64,000 nt of DNA from Prosopocoilus inquinatus (GCA_036172665.1 CM069874.1:25627946-25691945), one strand, 5' to 3'; numbered from the stretch's first letter, positions 33,993 through 46,779 are shown. The notes: a model not told the origin generated them from the sequence alone. Made by a program: numbers and translations.

Positions 33993-34567
33993 GTAATTGC
34001 CAGTAATTATAACCACAAATGTTTTTACTTATTTTTTTGGATTCATTGTTAAAATAAGAAATACTCAGATTCGCATTTCTATAATTTTTCAGTATTCACT
34101 AGCGCCATCGCTACTATTACGACCTCTCAAAGTAGGGAACAGGATAGACAGGTTAGTGATAGTGACAATTCAAATGCCTTTTAGATTTTAATTTTTTGGA
34201 AAATTATGAAATCTTACTCTAGTTTCTAATTTCTAATTACAGTAAATTACAAACCAAAATATGATTTTGAGAAGGCATTACACTAATTTACACTCTTCAT
34301 CTCAAGTATCTGACTTTCAAATTCTTATGTCATTCCTACTTTGAGTAGCGATCGTTGACGCCAAAGATGTTATTGTTTGACTTTAGACAAAATTCTGATC
34401 CTAGTTTATGAGATCTACTATTTTTTTGAATTATTTTGGCATTCAACATGATAATGGACAAATTTGCGTAAATCAGATCTATCCTCTTTCTTTTAAGTTC
34501 TTTGTTTAAGTCGTCGCCACGTGCGGCCGCACTTAACAGTGCCTTTAATGATTTTGAGTTTCGCTAG
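33993..34567 (+). other. short intron of skywalker (575 bp)
   Basis: Phase-0 intron, GTAATT to gagtttcgctag. It contains no repeat that I can identify and is the only sizeable sky intron here free of mobile elements. Confidence 0.7.
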
Positions 34568-34726
34568 CTTTTAACTCTCTGGTCATGGTTACCTGTGAGG
34601 ATCACCATGTACCAACCGATCCTTCTGTACACCACGGAGGAACATGGGTGCTCCCTGACGACCTTCTATGTCCGCGTGGAACAGCATGAGCCGACGTTAC
34701 TGATGATCAAAACTTGCAATAACGAG
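34568..34726 (+). CDS. sky: skywalker exon (start of TLDc domain)
   Basis: This phase-0 exon of 53 codons has acceptor gagtttcgctag and donor GAG|GTAAGA. The product LLTLWSWLPVRITMYQPILL, TTEEHGCSLTTFYVRVEQHE and PTLLMIKTCNNE is the opening of the TLDc fold, nearly invariant among insect Sky proteins. In Sky/TBC1D24 the TLDc domain works with the TBC domain at synaptic vesicles and is tied to protection from oxidative stress. The in-frame TAG directly before CTT is part of the acceptor and fixes the exon start. Confidence 0.95.
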
Positions 34727-35720
34727 GTAAGACATACACAAATATATCAGATATTCAGTTGAGGCGTTCATCAAGTGACCATTGAATTTACGAAGCAGGT
34801 CTTGAATTTATGGTATTTTACGGTATGTCAGGTTATCAGTCTTTTTTTATTCAAAATTCAAAACCAACTTGACGAACTTTTCAATTGAACATTTATGTGC
34901 TATCGCCGGAAAGTTTAATTTATAAAACCAAAATCGAAGCGAAACATTTACTTATAGCATTATTGTACACAATCAACACATGTTTAATATGTGTTAAGTA
35001 AACTTTTAGAGATATAAATATGATACTTTGAAGGTCAGGTATAGTTAAATAATTTTTTTTTGCTTAGAAGTAAGTAAACATTTTCTCTCTTGTTATAATG
35101 TTGATTATCTTCCTGACACACATTGATCCATATCCGAAAAGATTCTATGAGGGATATTTACGAACTAATTTATTCTATCGATTCGCACTCCATAAAGTCA
35201 CCACTTATCCTTGATGTTTGCTGGATAAACATTGGCATCTATAAAAATAATTAATGATTGTCGCAGTACCGAAAAGTATCACACTGTGAATAATTATTTT
35301 AGTACAACTCTTGCTCTTGTTAGCTTTTCCTTATTAAATTTATTGTGGATTATTTCGTGTTGTGGGTTCACAGCACGGTGAATGATATTAGGTGACGCGA
35401 CAAGACCACTCGTCCGTGTGTCGATATGTGAATGAAAGCGCGAGATCACTTGCGAGAGCGATAGCTGAAAGAGGAGTTCAAATATCAATGCGCGGGAGAG
35501 AACTGTGTTTAATCCTTCAGCATGTGATAACATTAAAATATTTCTCGCAGTTACACTCCATCCAGACGATCTTTGATACTTTGAGGAGAAAGACCTTATC
35601 GAATAAGAAATTTTATAACAGCTTCTTTCGCAATTTTCGTGATTTCTGACATCGTGATGAACAGGTGTCAGTTATAAGAAAACTTATTAACATAAAGTCC
35701 AGATTTGTTTCTTCGAAGGC

Positions 35721-35883
35721 TTAAGCTATATTCATTGCTAGGCGTTTTGCGTTCGCGTTAAAGTTCTACGCGATTCTATTGGTCCAATTTAAAAGTATAC
35801 AATTTGTTTCATTAGACGAACCAATCAAATAGCTATCCCGTAACACGGCGATGAAAAATTGCGTAGCAATAAATCCAGCTTAA
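35721..35883. mobile_element. MITE with ends TTAAGCTATATTCATTGC
   Basis: TTAAGCTATATTCATTGCTA and TAGCAATAAATCCAGCTTAA are inverted. It is 163 bp with a moderately GC-rich inner part (GCGTTCGCGTT). The palindromic TTAA edge hides the exact duplication. Confidence 0.78.
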
Positions 35884-35988
35884 TGAAGAGTGGAACAATG
35901 TGTTACAAAAATTTAGACCCACTGCTATACCCGGATCTATCTAGGCCGGGAAAACCTCGTATGTTAACGAATCATATCTGACAAAGAA

Positions 35989-36472
35989 TAAAGGGGCGTT
36001 TACATTACATATGAATATGTTTTCAACAAATTTAAAAATACATGTACAAGTCCCAATTAATGTTTAGCACAAGTCTTCGACAAATACTAGAACAGGGCAT
36101 CGTTTACACTGTTGTTCGCTACATATCTCGTATTTAATAATAATAATAATAAAAATGGATGGTGAGAATCAAATCTTGTTTTTGGCCGCGGCCGCATATT
36201 GTTTCTGTGCTTCTTTTGGACTATTCCATCGTTACAAAATATCGGCTCGCTTAATAAATTAAAACAGCTGCACATGCACAAGTACCTATGTATAGTCTGT
36301 GATCGTTGTATTTTCCATTTATTTGGAACACAAATCTGTCCTGTAAAACTTTTCGGAAACATGTCAAATATATGCAAAAATATTTGTAAGAGACAAATTT
36401 CAAATTTGTTCCAAACTTTTCAAGCGACATGTAGGATACATGTGTAAACATGTTAACGTAAACGCTCCTTTA
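35989..36472. mobile_element. MITE with ends TAAAGGNGCGTTTAC
   Basis: TAAAGGGGCGTTTACATTAC and GTAAACGCTCCTTTA (preceded by CATGTTAAC) are inverted. The internal part has overlapping ORFs on both strands (36087-36451) without recognisable content. It is about 480 bp. Confidence 0.72.
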
Positions 36473-38740
36473 CAGAGCATATTCAGATCGAAACATGGTG
36501 ATCTGGTACAAAATTAAGAATCTGGAATTAAATGAGATTATACTTTATCATATCATCTGGATGATGACCTAATTTTAATCTGCTATATTGTCTCTTTGCC
36601 TTTGGGAATTTATTCCTGCTAGATTAGGAACATTTTCCTAAAAACCTGTATATCATTATGTAGTTAGTCACACACGCAAAGGATCTTCTTTGGTAGTTTT
36701 TCTTGATGTTTTTCTCATGTCCACTCTTGTTTTCAGTTTCACTGGAATCAACAAATGCTTTTCCCAGTTGATGGTGCTAGTATTTTTTCATGATGATGTT
36801 CCTTATCTTCTCTCAAAACAATGGCATTAATTACTATGTCAAGATACAGACAACTAGTTTTTGGAATTTTAGAAATTTTGTTAATATATGTTCATTTTCT
36901 TGCCATATATCCTTTGAATGCAGTCAGAGACTGTCCATAACTTTTTTTAACATACAGTATTACTTGTTCATCATCATAGTCTTCTAAATGCAAAGTGGTT
37001 ATTATACAGTGATGGAGAAAAGTACGGAATCACTTAAATTAAATTACATCCTTTTTCTGAATTAAATACGTTGCTGATGTTTTAATGTCAACTTTAAAAT
37101 TTGAAATGGAATGTCAAGTGAATTTTTCAATAGACAGCAGAGCATTAAATTTAAAGGTCAGAGCAATATTTCAAGACGGCGCATCAGCAACAAAACTTCC
37201 TACCAATAAGAAGTTATTTAAATACAGTCAAACATAACAAATAATTAATGTGGCAACAGTAAAAAGAAGCATCAAAATTAAAAGATAATTTTAGTTACAT
37301 TAATTACTTGTTGTAATTGTGTTTAAATAACTGATTACTCGTACAAGGTATCGTTGTTGTTGGTGCAGGGCCATTAATTTCTTTACAACATCTCGATAGA
37401 ACATAGGAATAAATTTACAGAGTTGTACATTTTTGTACTTTCCATTTAACTCTGTAACTGAATATTAAAAGATCTACAAGGTCTGCAGTTCAAATAAAAA
37501 AAAAAAAAATCGTAAGTATTTGAAATATTTAGGTATTGCGTACTTTTACCTATCATACTGTATAGCTGTAGTTCCACCAAGCTCAGCGTAGTCCTGGATG
37601 GGATTTGAATCTGGTTTATATCCCGTCTCGCTCTTTTATACAGAAAGTTTTTCCTATTGGTAATTGTGCCAGATATCGTAAAATACTTGTAATAATAACA
37701 ATAACTAATAAGTTGATAGGATACTGAAAAAGAAAAGAAACAATTTAGATCGAGCTAAAAATATAGTTTTTACTTACCTTACCTGACGTTTCGCGAAACA
37801 GATGGTAATAATAATATTAATAATATATAAATTAATATTATAAATAGTTTAAATAAATCATAAAGTTGCGGAGATATGCAGCTAAACTGCATAGATTATA
37901 CTATAATCGAGATATTTCACAAATTAATTAAATTTGCAAGACGGAGGATAGCGGAAAATTTCTTTTAAGCTTCAGTAAATAAGTGTTACTTTCTACATAA
38001 TTTCGAACTGCTATATCCTGCATCATTAATATTGGCTGTAATTATTTTGAAAATAAATCGTTTACCTATCTATTAGTAATAATGATTACAAAAAAGAACA
38101 TAATTACAAATAAGAACTGAAATTGAGGGCTTTTTCCATACTAAAGGCAATTCTAATATTAACATGAATTCGCTAAAAACTTATTTTTGCTAATTTTCTT
38201 CTTAAGATTAAACTATAAATTTCCAACCTACATACTATTATGAAAATTAGTCACAACATTTCTAAGAATGGGTGTTACTGTTTTATTTCACGATGCTCTA
38301 TGTAACCAAAATTATCAATAAAATTGGATATTTATAGGTAATTGGTATCTCTAAAAGTAAAAAGATCTCTAAGAATTATGGAAGAGAAAACAGTGTAGTT
38401 TATTTTAACAAATCCGATGAGTCGTTCACCGTATGCCAAATTAATTGTCACGGCCTAGAACGTCGTAAACATTCATTAGAACGGCTCGCCAGAAATTATT
38501 ACTAAAAATTTGTCACCGGCACGAAATTAAAAATAAAATTAAACTGCAAACGCAACTACTTATTTAAAAAATATTGGATAAATCAGATTTTTAATGAGTT
38601 AAGAACCGAGCAGGAACTCGACCCGAACAAAATTTCTACGAAAACTGGAAGATTCGACAGCTTAAAATTTCACCGAAAACTAAAATGGAAGGAACAAATA
38701 GTTTTTATTAATTAGGAAATATTTTCCCAGGACGACTATA

Positions 38741-40535
38741 CAGGGAGATTCAGGCAACCCATTCATTAAAAGTTCCTCTTTGAATTTCTATTTCTTATTT
38801 TGCGGTCATAAGTTAGCGATACTGATCTATTAAAATATAATATTTCCAACTTTCTGGCACTTCCGCTTGCACCGGAAGTTGCTGTCAACTTACTTATTTT
38901 AAATGCAATACCCCATTTTTTATTGCATTTCTGAAATCTTCATGGAATTCTAAAAATATTTTGTGTAACATGTGATACAAGAAAAATTAACCGTTTTAGA
39001 GATATTTCCATTTTTTAAAAAAAGTTTAAAATTGCAGTACCTTGTTTATGAGGCTGCTATCTTTGTGTAATAAAAGCCATAATTTCAATGTTTGGCCTGT
39101 AGTAGGCTATGCTCATAAGCTTTCAGGTCATACCTAATTTTACACAAAATCGTTGATTGAAAAGTAACTTCTATGCGAACTGATTTCAACTGTCGAAAAG
39201 TCATGTTTTTTAAATAGAACACCCAGTATTTTTTATACCATAAGAATCAGAATTAATTGTTCTTTCGAATTGTATTAGCGTTCCCTATACCCATGTCTTA
39301 CCTTTCTCTTTCTGTTCATGATTTTCTCTTTGACACATCAATTTTTTCACTTTTCAGTATTATTCCTGAATAGTGTGCTATGAAAATTTAACAAACTGAA
39401 GTTTTTTAAACTGACTGTAATTTCAATTTCATTTTAAAAACCGACAAATAATAAATACACATCTATCATCTGAACTTTTTGTTTACATATGCCGTATGTG
39501 TATTAAAATTCTTGGTATGACTACACATTTACAAGGAAAAATTTACACTTACAATACAAAATTTTATGAAAACTAATAAATAAATCAGAAATCCTAAAGA
39601 TAATAAACAAATTGTTGGTTGTAATATTGGCTCTAAGTTGTCCTCGGCTATTATTTATTAGTAATAACTTTTTACTGTATCTAAGTAATAACCCATTTTC
39701 TTCGATATAACAACTTTTTTTATTAATTTCTTGAATTGTCGATCTTTTTTATCATCAAATACATTTAATATGTCTGTGTATGATTATTCATTTTTTGGTT
39801 CTTCGTAGCGATTCAATTGCTTATTTTTTATTCCTACTAAACGGATGATTTCAAAAATTATGATTTCTCTAGTTTTCATAGCCCACTATTTAAAAATAAT
39901 ACCGAAAAGTGAAAAAAAATTACGTGCTAAAAAGAAATCATCGATAACGAATTAACTATAAGAGATAGGTATAGGGAATGCTAATACAGGACGAAAGAAC
40001 ATTTAATCCTGAGTCACATGGTATAAAAATATACTAGGCGTTCCATTTAAAAAACATGACTTTTTGACAGTTGAAATTAGTTCGAATAGAAGTTACTTTT
40101 CAACCAGCCTGTAAGTAATCAATTGCAAAACTGGACATGATCTGAAAGAATTTTACTGTAGCCTACCACAGGCCAAAAATGGGCATCATGGTTTTTGATG
40201 CACAAAGATGGCAGTGTCATAACCAAAGTTCTCCAAGTCTGAGTTATTTTTAAAGAATGAAAATATCTCGGAAACGGTTAATTTTTCTTGTATCACATGT
40301 TGCACAAAATATTTTTAGAATTTTATGAGATTTCAAAAAAGGATTAAAAATTGGGGTATTCCACTTAAAATAAGAAAGTTGACAGCAACTTCCGGTATAA
40401 GCGGAAGTGTCCGAAATTTGAAAATATTATATTTTGATAGATCCATATCGTTAAATTATAACTGCAAAATATAAAACAGAAATTTAAAAGAGAAATCCGT
40501 AAACTTTTAATGAAAGGGTTGCCTAAATCTCCCTG
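38741..40535. mobile_element. 1.8-kb hairpin element with ~640-bp arms
   Basis: The ends CAGGGAGATTCAGGCAACCC and GGGTTGCCTAAATCTCCCTG are inverted, with TA outside each (38739-38740 and 40536-40537). The arms run to about 39385 on the left and from about 39855 on the right, pairing for example AGTTGCTGTCAACTTACTTA with AAGAAAGTTGACAGCAACTT. The loop of about 470 bp is AT-rich. There is no coding frame. It carries the ACCGGAAGT and ATTTTAAAT module also seen at 61087-61853. Confidence 0.88.
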
Positions 40536-40758
40536 TATTACAATGTTGTTCGCAGACTTTCGGGAAACAATTTAGTTAAACTTTTCACAAAATTTCCTAG
40601 TGTAGCATTCAGGGGAGCATCAAGGGAATCGCCGAAGGTGGTCTGCAAAAAGCACGTCTGTCAAAACTTGACGGCAAATTTATTGAAAGAAAATCCTAAC
40701 TTCCATTTTTAAGTCTAACTTATAAAATGTAACACAATAAGTTGATAAAGTCCACTTA

Positions 40759-40933
40759 GGCTCAATTCCCACATGAGCAGTGCGTCGCATCGCGTCATAT
40801 TTTTACGTATAATTTTTTGACATAAAATGCTGCGGAGTGAGAATTGCTTCATTTAAAACCATGGCAACTTTTAGAGGCAGCAAAATGACGCGACGTAACG
40901 CGACGCGACGCGCAGCCGAATGAGAATTCAGTC
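40759..40933. mobile_element. Harbinger-like MITE, copy 2 (inverted)
   Basis: GGCTCAATTCCCACATGAGC at the left and GCAGCCGAATGAGAATTCAG at the right, with TTA at 40756-40758 and 40934-40936. The inner order (ATTTTTTGACATAAAATGCT, then CATGGCAACTTTTAGAGGC) is the reverse of copies 1 and 3, so it sits in the opposite orientation. Confidence 0.82.
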
Positions 40934-40936
40934 TTA

Positions 40937-41070
40937 GGGCCAATTGCACCAAATGCTTAAGCTGAGCTTAAATTTAAGTATTATTTATAATGCGATATTT
41001 GAGGGTACCTAACTCACATTCTAACCGACGCTTAAAGTTAAGCTCGGATTAAGTGTTTGGTGAAACTCTA
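40937..41070. mobile_element. short MITE next to Harbinger-like copy 2
   Basis: CACCAAATGCTTAAGCTGAG with CTTAAATTTAAG is mirrored by CTTAAAGTTAAGCTCGGATT with AAGTGTTTGGTG. It is about 130 bp and begins at the right TTA of the previous MITE, so the two may share an insertion site. Confidence 0.75.
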
Positions 41071-42341
41071 CTTTATAACTAAATTTAAATAGATCTTTAG
41101 GTCTTAGTACCATTGAGTCTGTAATGCAATATTATTTATACAATTTTCAAAAGTTACTTTCTGAAGAAAAAGTTTTAAAACGTAATTTGCAGTTTGCTGC
41201 AACTTTCCGACGATGGTGTACCATGTGCGGGTTTCACAAACAATCAATAACTTCTTGTAAAAAATAAAATAAAAACATTAATGCAAATAAATGTGTCAAA
41301 CTGGAACTTTTTTACTCTTTTCTGGTTTGAAATGAAACTTGAAATTTGTTATGCAGATTCCTGCTTTCGTTGCACACATTTATAGCAGACTCGAGTAAAA
41401 ATCCAAAAAATCATCATTTGAAAAATATGACATATTCGCTTCTATTGGCAAATCTAGCTACGCGACACAACATTATTAAAATTGACGGAATTTCTCAAGA
41501 AAAGAACTTAACCTTTCTCGCTACAAATAACGTTATTAACACTTTGATTTTGGGCATAGAATTTTAGTGACAATAATCTTTAAAAGTAATGAAATATAAA
41601 TAAATAATGAAAATATAAACACAAATTCACATCGTTTATCACGTGCTTCTCCACTTACTACATCATAAGACTCTTATTTCCATTAATTTGACTCGTCGAT
41701 TGAAAGATAACACTAGTCTGCGAAGGTTTTGCGGATGACACAAAGCTTGGTGTATGCAGTAGATTTGGTGTTCCTGAGTTCGAGAAAAATATAATAATTT
41801 TATCATCACGCACTACTTTTCTTTTAAATAATATTTCAAAGTAGGTTTTTCAATCATAATTTTCGAGAAGCCAACTGTTACTCACTTGTTTGCAAATCTC
41901 CACTTGTCATTATTGACAGATTTGTGCTTAGGATTGCTTAAGTGTTTATACGTTTCATGCTATACAAAATATTAGTTTGTGCTGTACCGTGTGTTCCTGT
42001 TTAAGCAAATATTGAGAAAAAATGAATGATAATGTAAATGTTACTAAAAGACTAAATGTTTTTAACACTTTTGCTACGTTTGTGGTTGAATCCAAAAAAA
42101 AACACTAAAATAGGTTTGCTACATCCAAAATTTGTTATAACTGGTAAATAAAAACGAAGTATGTATGTAGTAGGGTTATAACCGAGAGTTTTCTACAAAC
42201 GGATTCACAACAGCCGACCTTCACTGTACAGGGGTTTTGATAGACAAACTACAATCGAACCTCCAAAACTCAAATTTCAAGAGACCGGAAAATTACGAGT
42301 TATGGAGATTTCCAGTTAAAGAAATACATAGCAGTTACATA

Positions 42342-43334
42342 CCGGGTGGAAAGTTTCAAACCCGAACATAGTTCCATTGAGAATTACATTTCTGTAGATT
42401 ACTGCTCTCCATTTAAAGGTACGATAATGGTAATGGTATGAAAGGAAAGAAAAAATTAAGGCCAATATTATCGTCGTAAAATTATTCCTAAATATTAATA
42501 CATTCAGAATAAAAATTTAATTTTCAAATTTTAAATGAAAAATCTAGTCGCCTATGTCAGATTTGAAACTGTCAGTTCTTTTCAGTTAACGGAAAATAAT
42601 TTATACGTTAGTCAAAAAGTATTATGATTATGAATAATTATACGGGCTAAATAACAGGTACTCTTACGTTTAAATTACAACGATTTTTTCTTTATTAGAA
42701 TAACTTTATTCTGCGTCTTAGCATACAAAAATATTGTTGTTTCTGATTCTATCAATCATTCAATTTAAACTTGATACTAAATCAGTTTTAAATTTCAATT
42801 GTACAAGAATTAAATAAGTTTTACACGACTATACACTGTTCAAGAATACAATATAACATAAAACTGTAAAGAATATTTACACGAATCCCACATGAATTCC
42901 ACAAATCAGTTGCCATCATTTTTCTTTGTCAACCTTAACGAGAAAGTGCGAATGTATTTTGTGAAACAATGAGAGCAAATAAATAAAATCAATAAGTTTT
43001 TCATCATCTGTATGTTTTACGGATGAATGAACTTTTATTTTGAATTGTTTTGAATCAGAAGCCTATTGTAGAAAATTCTGGTTATTGAGTTGCAAACTTC
43101 AAGTCTGACATACTAAGGCGACTACATTTTTCATTTAAAATTTGAAAACCTAATTTATATTCCAAAAGTTTACTGCAATATAAATAAAATTTTAACACGA
43201 TAATATTGGCCTTAAATTTCTGTTTCCTTTCATACCATTACCATTTCTGTATCTTTAAATGGCGAGCAGTAATTTACAGAAACTTAGTTCTCAATGCAAG
43301 TTTGCTATGTTCGGGTTCGAAACCTTCCACCCGG
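42342..43334 (+). mobile_element. TA-flanked 993-bp element, copy A
   Basis: The ends CCGGGTGGAAAGTTTCAAAC and GTTCGAAACCTTCCACCCGG are inverted, and TA stands outside each (42340-42341 and 43335-43336). About 230 bp at each end mirror each other, including GGTAATGGTATGAAAGGAAA and TTTCCTTTCATACCATTACC. There is no transposase frame. The same element lies in opposite orientation at 45772-46761. The two copies bracket the sky exon 44621-44841. Confidence 0.88.
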
Positions 43335-43859
43335 TATAATGTGCAAGGACCATCACTAAATTTCGACCTACAGAAGACGTCGATTTGTGGAGGTTCGAGT
43401 TAAAGAGGTGCGACTGTATATATTTTTGGAAGTAAAAAAATGCACTTTTGTTAATTCGATAAAATTTACTGAATTTTTAATCTAAAATATCAAAGAAAAT
43501 AGTTTTTAAAACTTTAACTGGACAGTTTTAAAATTGGATAAAAATCGACTTCAATTAGAATAACAAAGTTGATTCTCATTTCCAATCCTCACTTGTTTTT
43601 GTTTAGTAAATTCTGGTGATTCAGGTAAATCCCCAAAAACGTTTGCAATAAACATTTTTTTATATGTCTGATAATAAAGTGTGCGAGTACCGTACAAAAT
43701 GTAAACAAAAACTCGCTAAAAAGTTTAATTTTTTTTTGGAATCCTGACGTGATAGAAAACACTAATAACAGATTATTTTGTATAATGTTGAAATAGCACA
43801 GTCTTATCTCATCCGCAAAAAAAAAAAAATATATTTTTTCGTAGATTAGTGTAATTTAT

Positions 43860-44060
43860 AAAAAGTATAAACCAGGAATTCCCAACCTTTTCTAAGCATC
43901 GCCCCCTAAAGATTGCGGCACATTGCAGCGCGGCCAAGAGCGGCGACTTTTTTTTTAGCTGTACTTGGATTCGTGGAGTAGCTTCGCCGCGCGTCGCATA
44001 AGTGTTCGCATTCTCATAAGAATACAGCAAAAGAAATTTTCGGCGCCGCGGTTCGCTGCA
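43860..44060. other. GC-rich fragment of unknown origin
   Basis: CCAGGAATTCCCAACCTTTT then GCCCCCTAAAGATTGCGGCA and CGCGGTTCGCTGCACTATG stand out by composition from the AT-rich intron. It could be the remnant of a dispersed repeat; no ends are visible. Confidence 0.4.
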
Positions 44061-44153
44061 CTATGTCTGCGATAACCCTAAAAGAGACGAAAGTTTCCAT
44101 CTATCCCCTCCCTATAGTTTCCATTTAAAGTTTAATTACTACTGTAACTCTTA

Positions 44154-44329
44154 AGCTCAATTCTCACACGGCAGCCCGTCGCGTCGCATCTTTTTGCTGC
44201 CTCGAAAAGTTGTCATGATTTCGAATGCAGCAATTCTCACTGGGCAGCATTTTATGTCAAAAAATTACATGTAAAAGCATAGGAACCAAAATGACGCGCT
44301 GCGGCACGCTGCCGTGTAAGAATTGAGCC
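44154..44329. mobile_element. Harbinger-like MITE, copy 3
   Basis: AGCTCAATTCTCACACGGCA followed by GCCCGTCGCGTCGCA at the left, and GCACGCTGCCGTGTAAGAAT then TGAGCC at the right. TTA precedes the left end and TAA follows the right. It has the same orientation and the same internal GCAATTCTCACTGGGCAGCA motif as copy 1. It lies 290 bp upstream of the exon at 44621. Confidence 0.83.
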
Positions 44330-44620
44330 TAAGACGAAATAGAGAGTGCCCCTTTTCCAGCATGGAGATCTAGCTTATTATAAGAGGCACGTATTCAAAT
44401 TCAAAGACTACTTGATCAACTTTTCAATTGAACATTGTAAGTTTATTTAGAGTTTATCCTTACATTATTGATTGTTTCAAAAACCGAACATTGAACGTTT
44501 CACTTTTAATCAGATCGATCTTCTTTTTAAGAAGACATACATTCGTATGTAAATACGAATGCTAGTATTTTCGTCTAACGATGGCGATGTCCTGTTTTCA
44601 GCGTTTTAGTTTCTGTGCAG

Positions 44621-44841
44621 GTTTTCGGTGCATATTGTTCGTCAAGATGGGGCGAAAGAAACTTGAAAGACGACCGGGGTAACAGGCAGGCTTACTTCGG
44701 CACCGGCGAGACTTTCTTGTTCTCTCTGTATCCCGAACGAGCAAAATACCCTTGGGTTGGAATGGACGCAGACAACCACGTGGAGCACAGCGCAGAGCTA
44801 TTCATGGCTGCCGATTCGAAGATGATAACTATTGGTGGAGG
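44621..44841 (+). CDS. sky: skywalker exon (TLDc core)
   Basis: The acceptor is tttctgtgcag and the donor GGAGG|GTAAGT. The exon holds 73 codons plus two bases. The product starts VFGAYCSSRWGERNLKDDRG and continues NRQAYFGTGETFLFSLYPER, AKYPWVGMDADNHVEHSAEL and FMAADSKMITIGGG. This is the conserved heart of the TLDc domain (GAYCSSRW and FGTGETFLF are family hallmarks). It leaves in phase 2, unlike all earlier exons here, so skipping this exon would shift the frame and destroy the domain. Confidence 0.97.
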
Positions 44842-44927
44842 GTAAGTTATTAAGGACATTTACTAACAGTTTTTTTTACGAATATTTCGCCCTAGTAAGG
44901 AATTTGGAGTCAATTTCCCTAAGGCCC

Positions 44928-45044
44928 AGTTTTCCAATTACAAGTTAACTTTTATCTTCAGTTTATTGCCACGGAAACAATTGCCTTGGTACTTGTTACC
45001 GTGGAAGAAAACCGAGAGTTAGGGTTAACCTGTGATTGAAAAAT
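44928..45044. mobile_element. short MITE just after the TLDc core exon
   Basis: AGTTTTCCAATTACAAGTTA and GGTTAACCTGTGATTGAAAA are inverted, with inner GCCACGG and CCGTGG paired. It is about 117 bp. Confidence 0.65.
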
Positions 45045-45771
45045 TGAAGAAAATTTACATGTTTCAAAGATGTAGATATGGTTGCCTAACCAATTGTCCT
45101 TAAGAGGCGGTATCTTTAGATGCAAGCGGCATAAACGTAGTAGTTTTTAAGTAACCGGTAAAATCTGTATTATTTTGTTGAAAATTGCCACCTTATCTCT
45201 ACAGGGTCTTTACAGTTAATTGTGTCACTCGTGACCAAGTACTGGTTCGTAGTTAGACAGCTAACAATACACATGATACCAGAACGATGCAATGGCAGTA
45301 TTATTAGTTTGGTACGCCGTAAGTCACGTGGGATATGGTATACAGGATTCAATGACGGCCCGAAACCTGTTATTTGAAAACTGCTGTCTAAGAGTATTTA
45401 CCACCTACAATTCCTCCTGAGCAAAATCAAACAGGAAATTAGTGCAGAACCCGACAGCTTATTTACTGGCGTTATTATCGTGTGAGCCACAGAATTTTTT
45501 TTCTTAGTTGGCATAAACCCTTACAACTGCTGTCAACGTAACCAAAAAGAATTAATATCAGACATGACTGCTACGTATTTCTCTCTCGTACATGGCCAAC
45601 TCTGAAAAAGTATTCTGGCTCACACTACTAAAAAGTAAAAATCTTGATTTTGAGCTAAAACAATGTGTTATTAAATTATTAATAGCGTTTTGCTCTAGAG
45701 CAAGGTTCCGGACATTTCCTAAGCACCGATCCCTTACAAGAAAATAAATAAAATTTTCATCAACCTATATA

Positions 45772-46761
45772 CCGGGTGGAAAGTTTCAAACCCAAAGTTG
45801 CATTGAGATCTAATTTTCTGTAGATTACTGCTCGTCGTTTAAAGATACAAAAATGGTAATGGTATGAAAGGAAAGAGAAAATGAAGGCCAATATTATCGT
45901 GTTAAAATTATTTAGATTGCAGTAAAACTTTTGGAATGTAAATTAAATTTTCAAATTTCAAATGAAAAATGTAGTCGCCTTAGTATGTCAGATTTGAAGT
46001 TTGCAACTCAATAACCAGAATTTTCTACAATAGGCTTCTGATTCAAACAAATTCAAAATAAAAGTTCATTCATCCGTAAAACATACTGATGATGAAAAAC
46101 TTATGATTTATTTATTTGCCCTCCTTGCTTCACAAAATACATTCCTACTTTCTCGTTAATTTTGAAAAAAATAAATGATGGCAACTGAATTTGTGGAATT
46201 CATGCGGAATTTGTGTAAATATTCTTTACAGTTTTATGTTATATTGTATTCTTGAGCAGTGTATAGTCGTGTGAAACTTATTTAATTCTTGTACAATTGA
46301 ATTTTAAAACTGATTTAGTATCAAGTTTAAATTTAATGATTGATAGAATCGGAAACAACAGTATTTTAGTATGCTAAGACGCAGTAAAGTTATCATTCTA
46401 ATAAAGAAAGAATCGTTGTAACTTAAACGACAAGAGTACCTGTTATTTAGCCGGTATAATTATTCGTAATCATAATACTTTTTGACTGACGTATAAATTA
46501 TTTTCCGTTAACTGAAAAAAACTAACAGTTTCAAATCTGACATAGGCGACTAAATTTTTTCATTTAAAATTTGAAAATTAAATTTTTATTCTGAATGTAT
46601 TAATATTTAGGAAAAATTTTAACACGATAATATTGGCCTTAATTTTCTCTTTCCTTTCATACCATCACCATTTTTGTACCTTTAAATGGCGAGCAGTAAT
46701 CTACAGAAACGTAGTTTTCAATGCAAGTTTGTTATGTTCGGATTTGAAACTTTCCACCCGG
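45772..46761 (-). mobile_element. TA-flanked 990-bp element, copy B
   Basis: Same ends as 42342-43334 (CCGGGTGGAAAGTTTCAAAC and GAAACTTTCCACCCGG) with TA at 45770-45771 and 46762-46763. Its left part (AGGCTTCTGATTCAAAC, CATCCGTAAAACATACTGAT) equals the reverse complement of copy A's right part, so it is inverted with respect to copy A. Confidence 0.88.
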
Positions 46762-46779
46762 TATAACTATAAATATATA

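Larger units (their letters stand above)
34727..44620 (+). other. intron of skywalker (9.9 kb)
   Basis: It holds MITEs 35721-35883 and 35989-36472, the long hairpin 38741-40535, a Harbinger-like MITE 40759-40933, a MITE at 40937-41070, the first of two ~1-kb TA elements (42342-43334) and a Harbinger-like MITE at 44154-44329. A Tc1-like end (CAGTGATGGAGAAAAGTACG at 37007) has no partner. I see nothing recognisable in 34730-35700, 36480-38735 or 41080-42200. Confidence 0.78.

Noticed and set aside
33912..34005. Alternative frame KWEIDRLRYRLG in exon 33912-33992
   Set aside because: It would not join in phase to LLTLWSWLP of the TLDc exon; the ENGKSIDF frame gives exactly 27 codons between good splice sites.
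37007..37033. A Tc1-like element starting CAGTGATGGAGAAAAGTACG
   Set aside because: No matching inverted end could be found downstream, so the extent cannot be supported.
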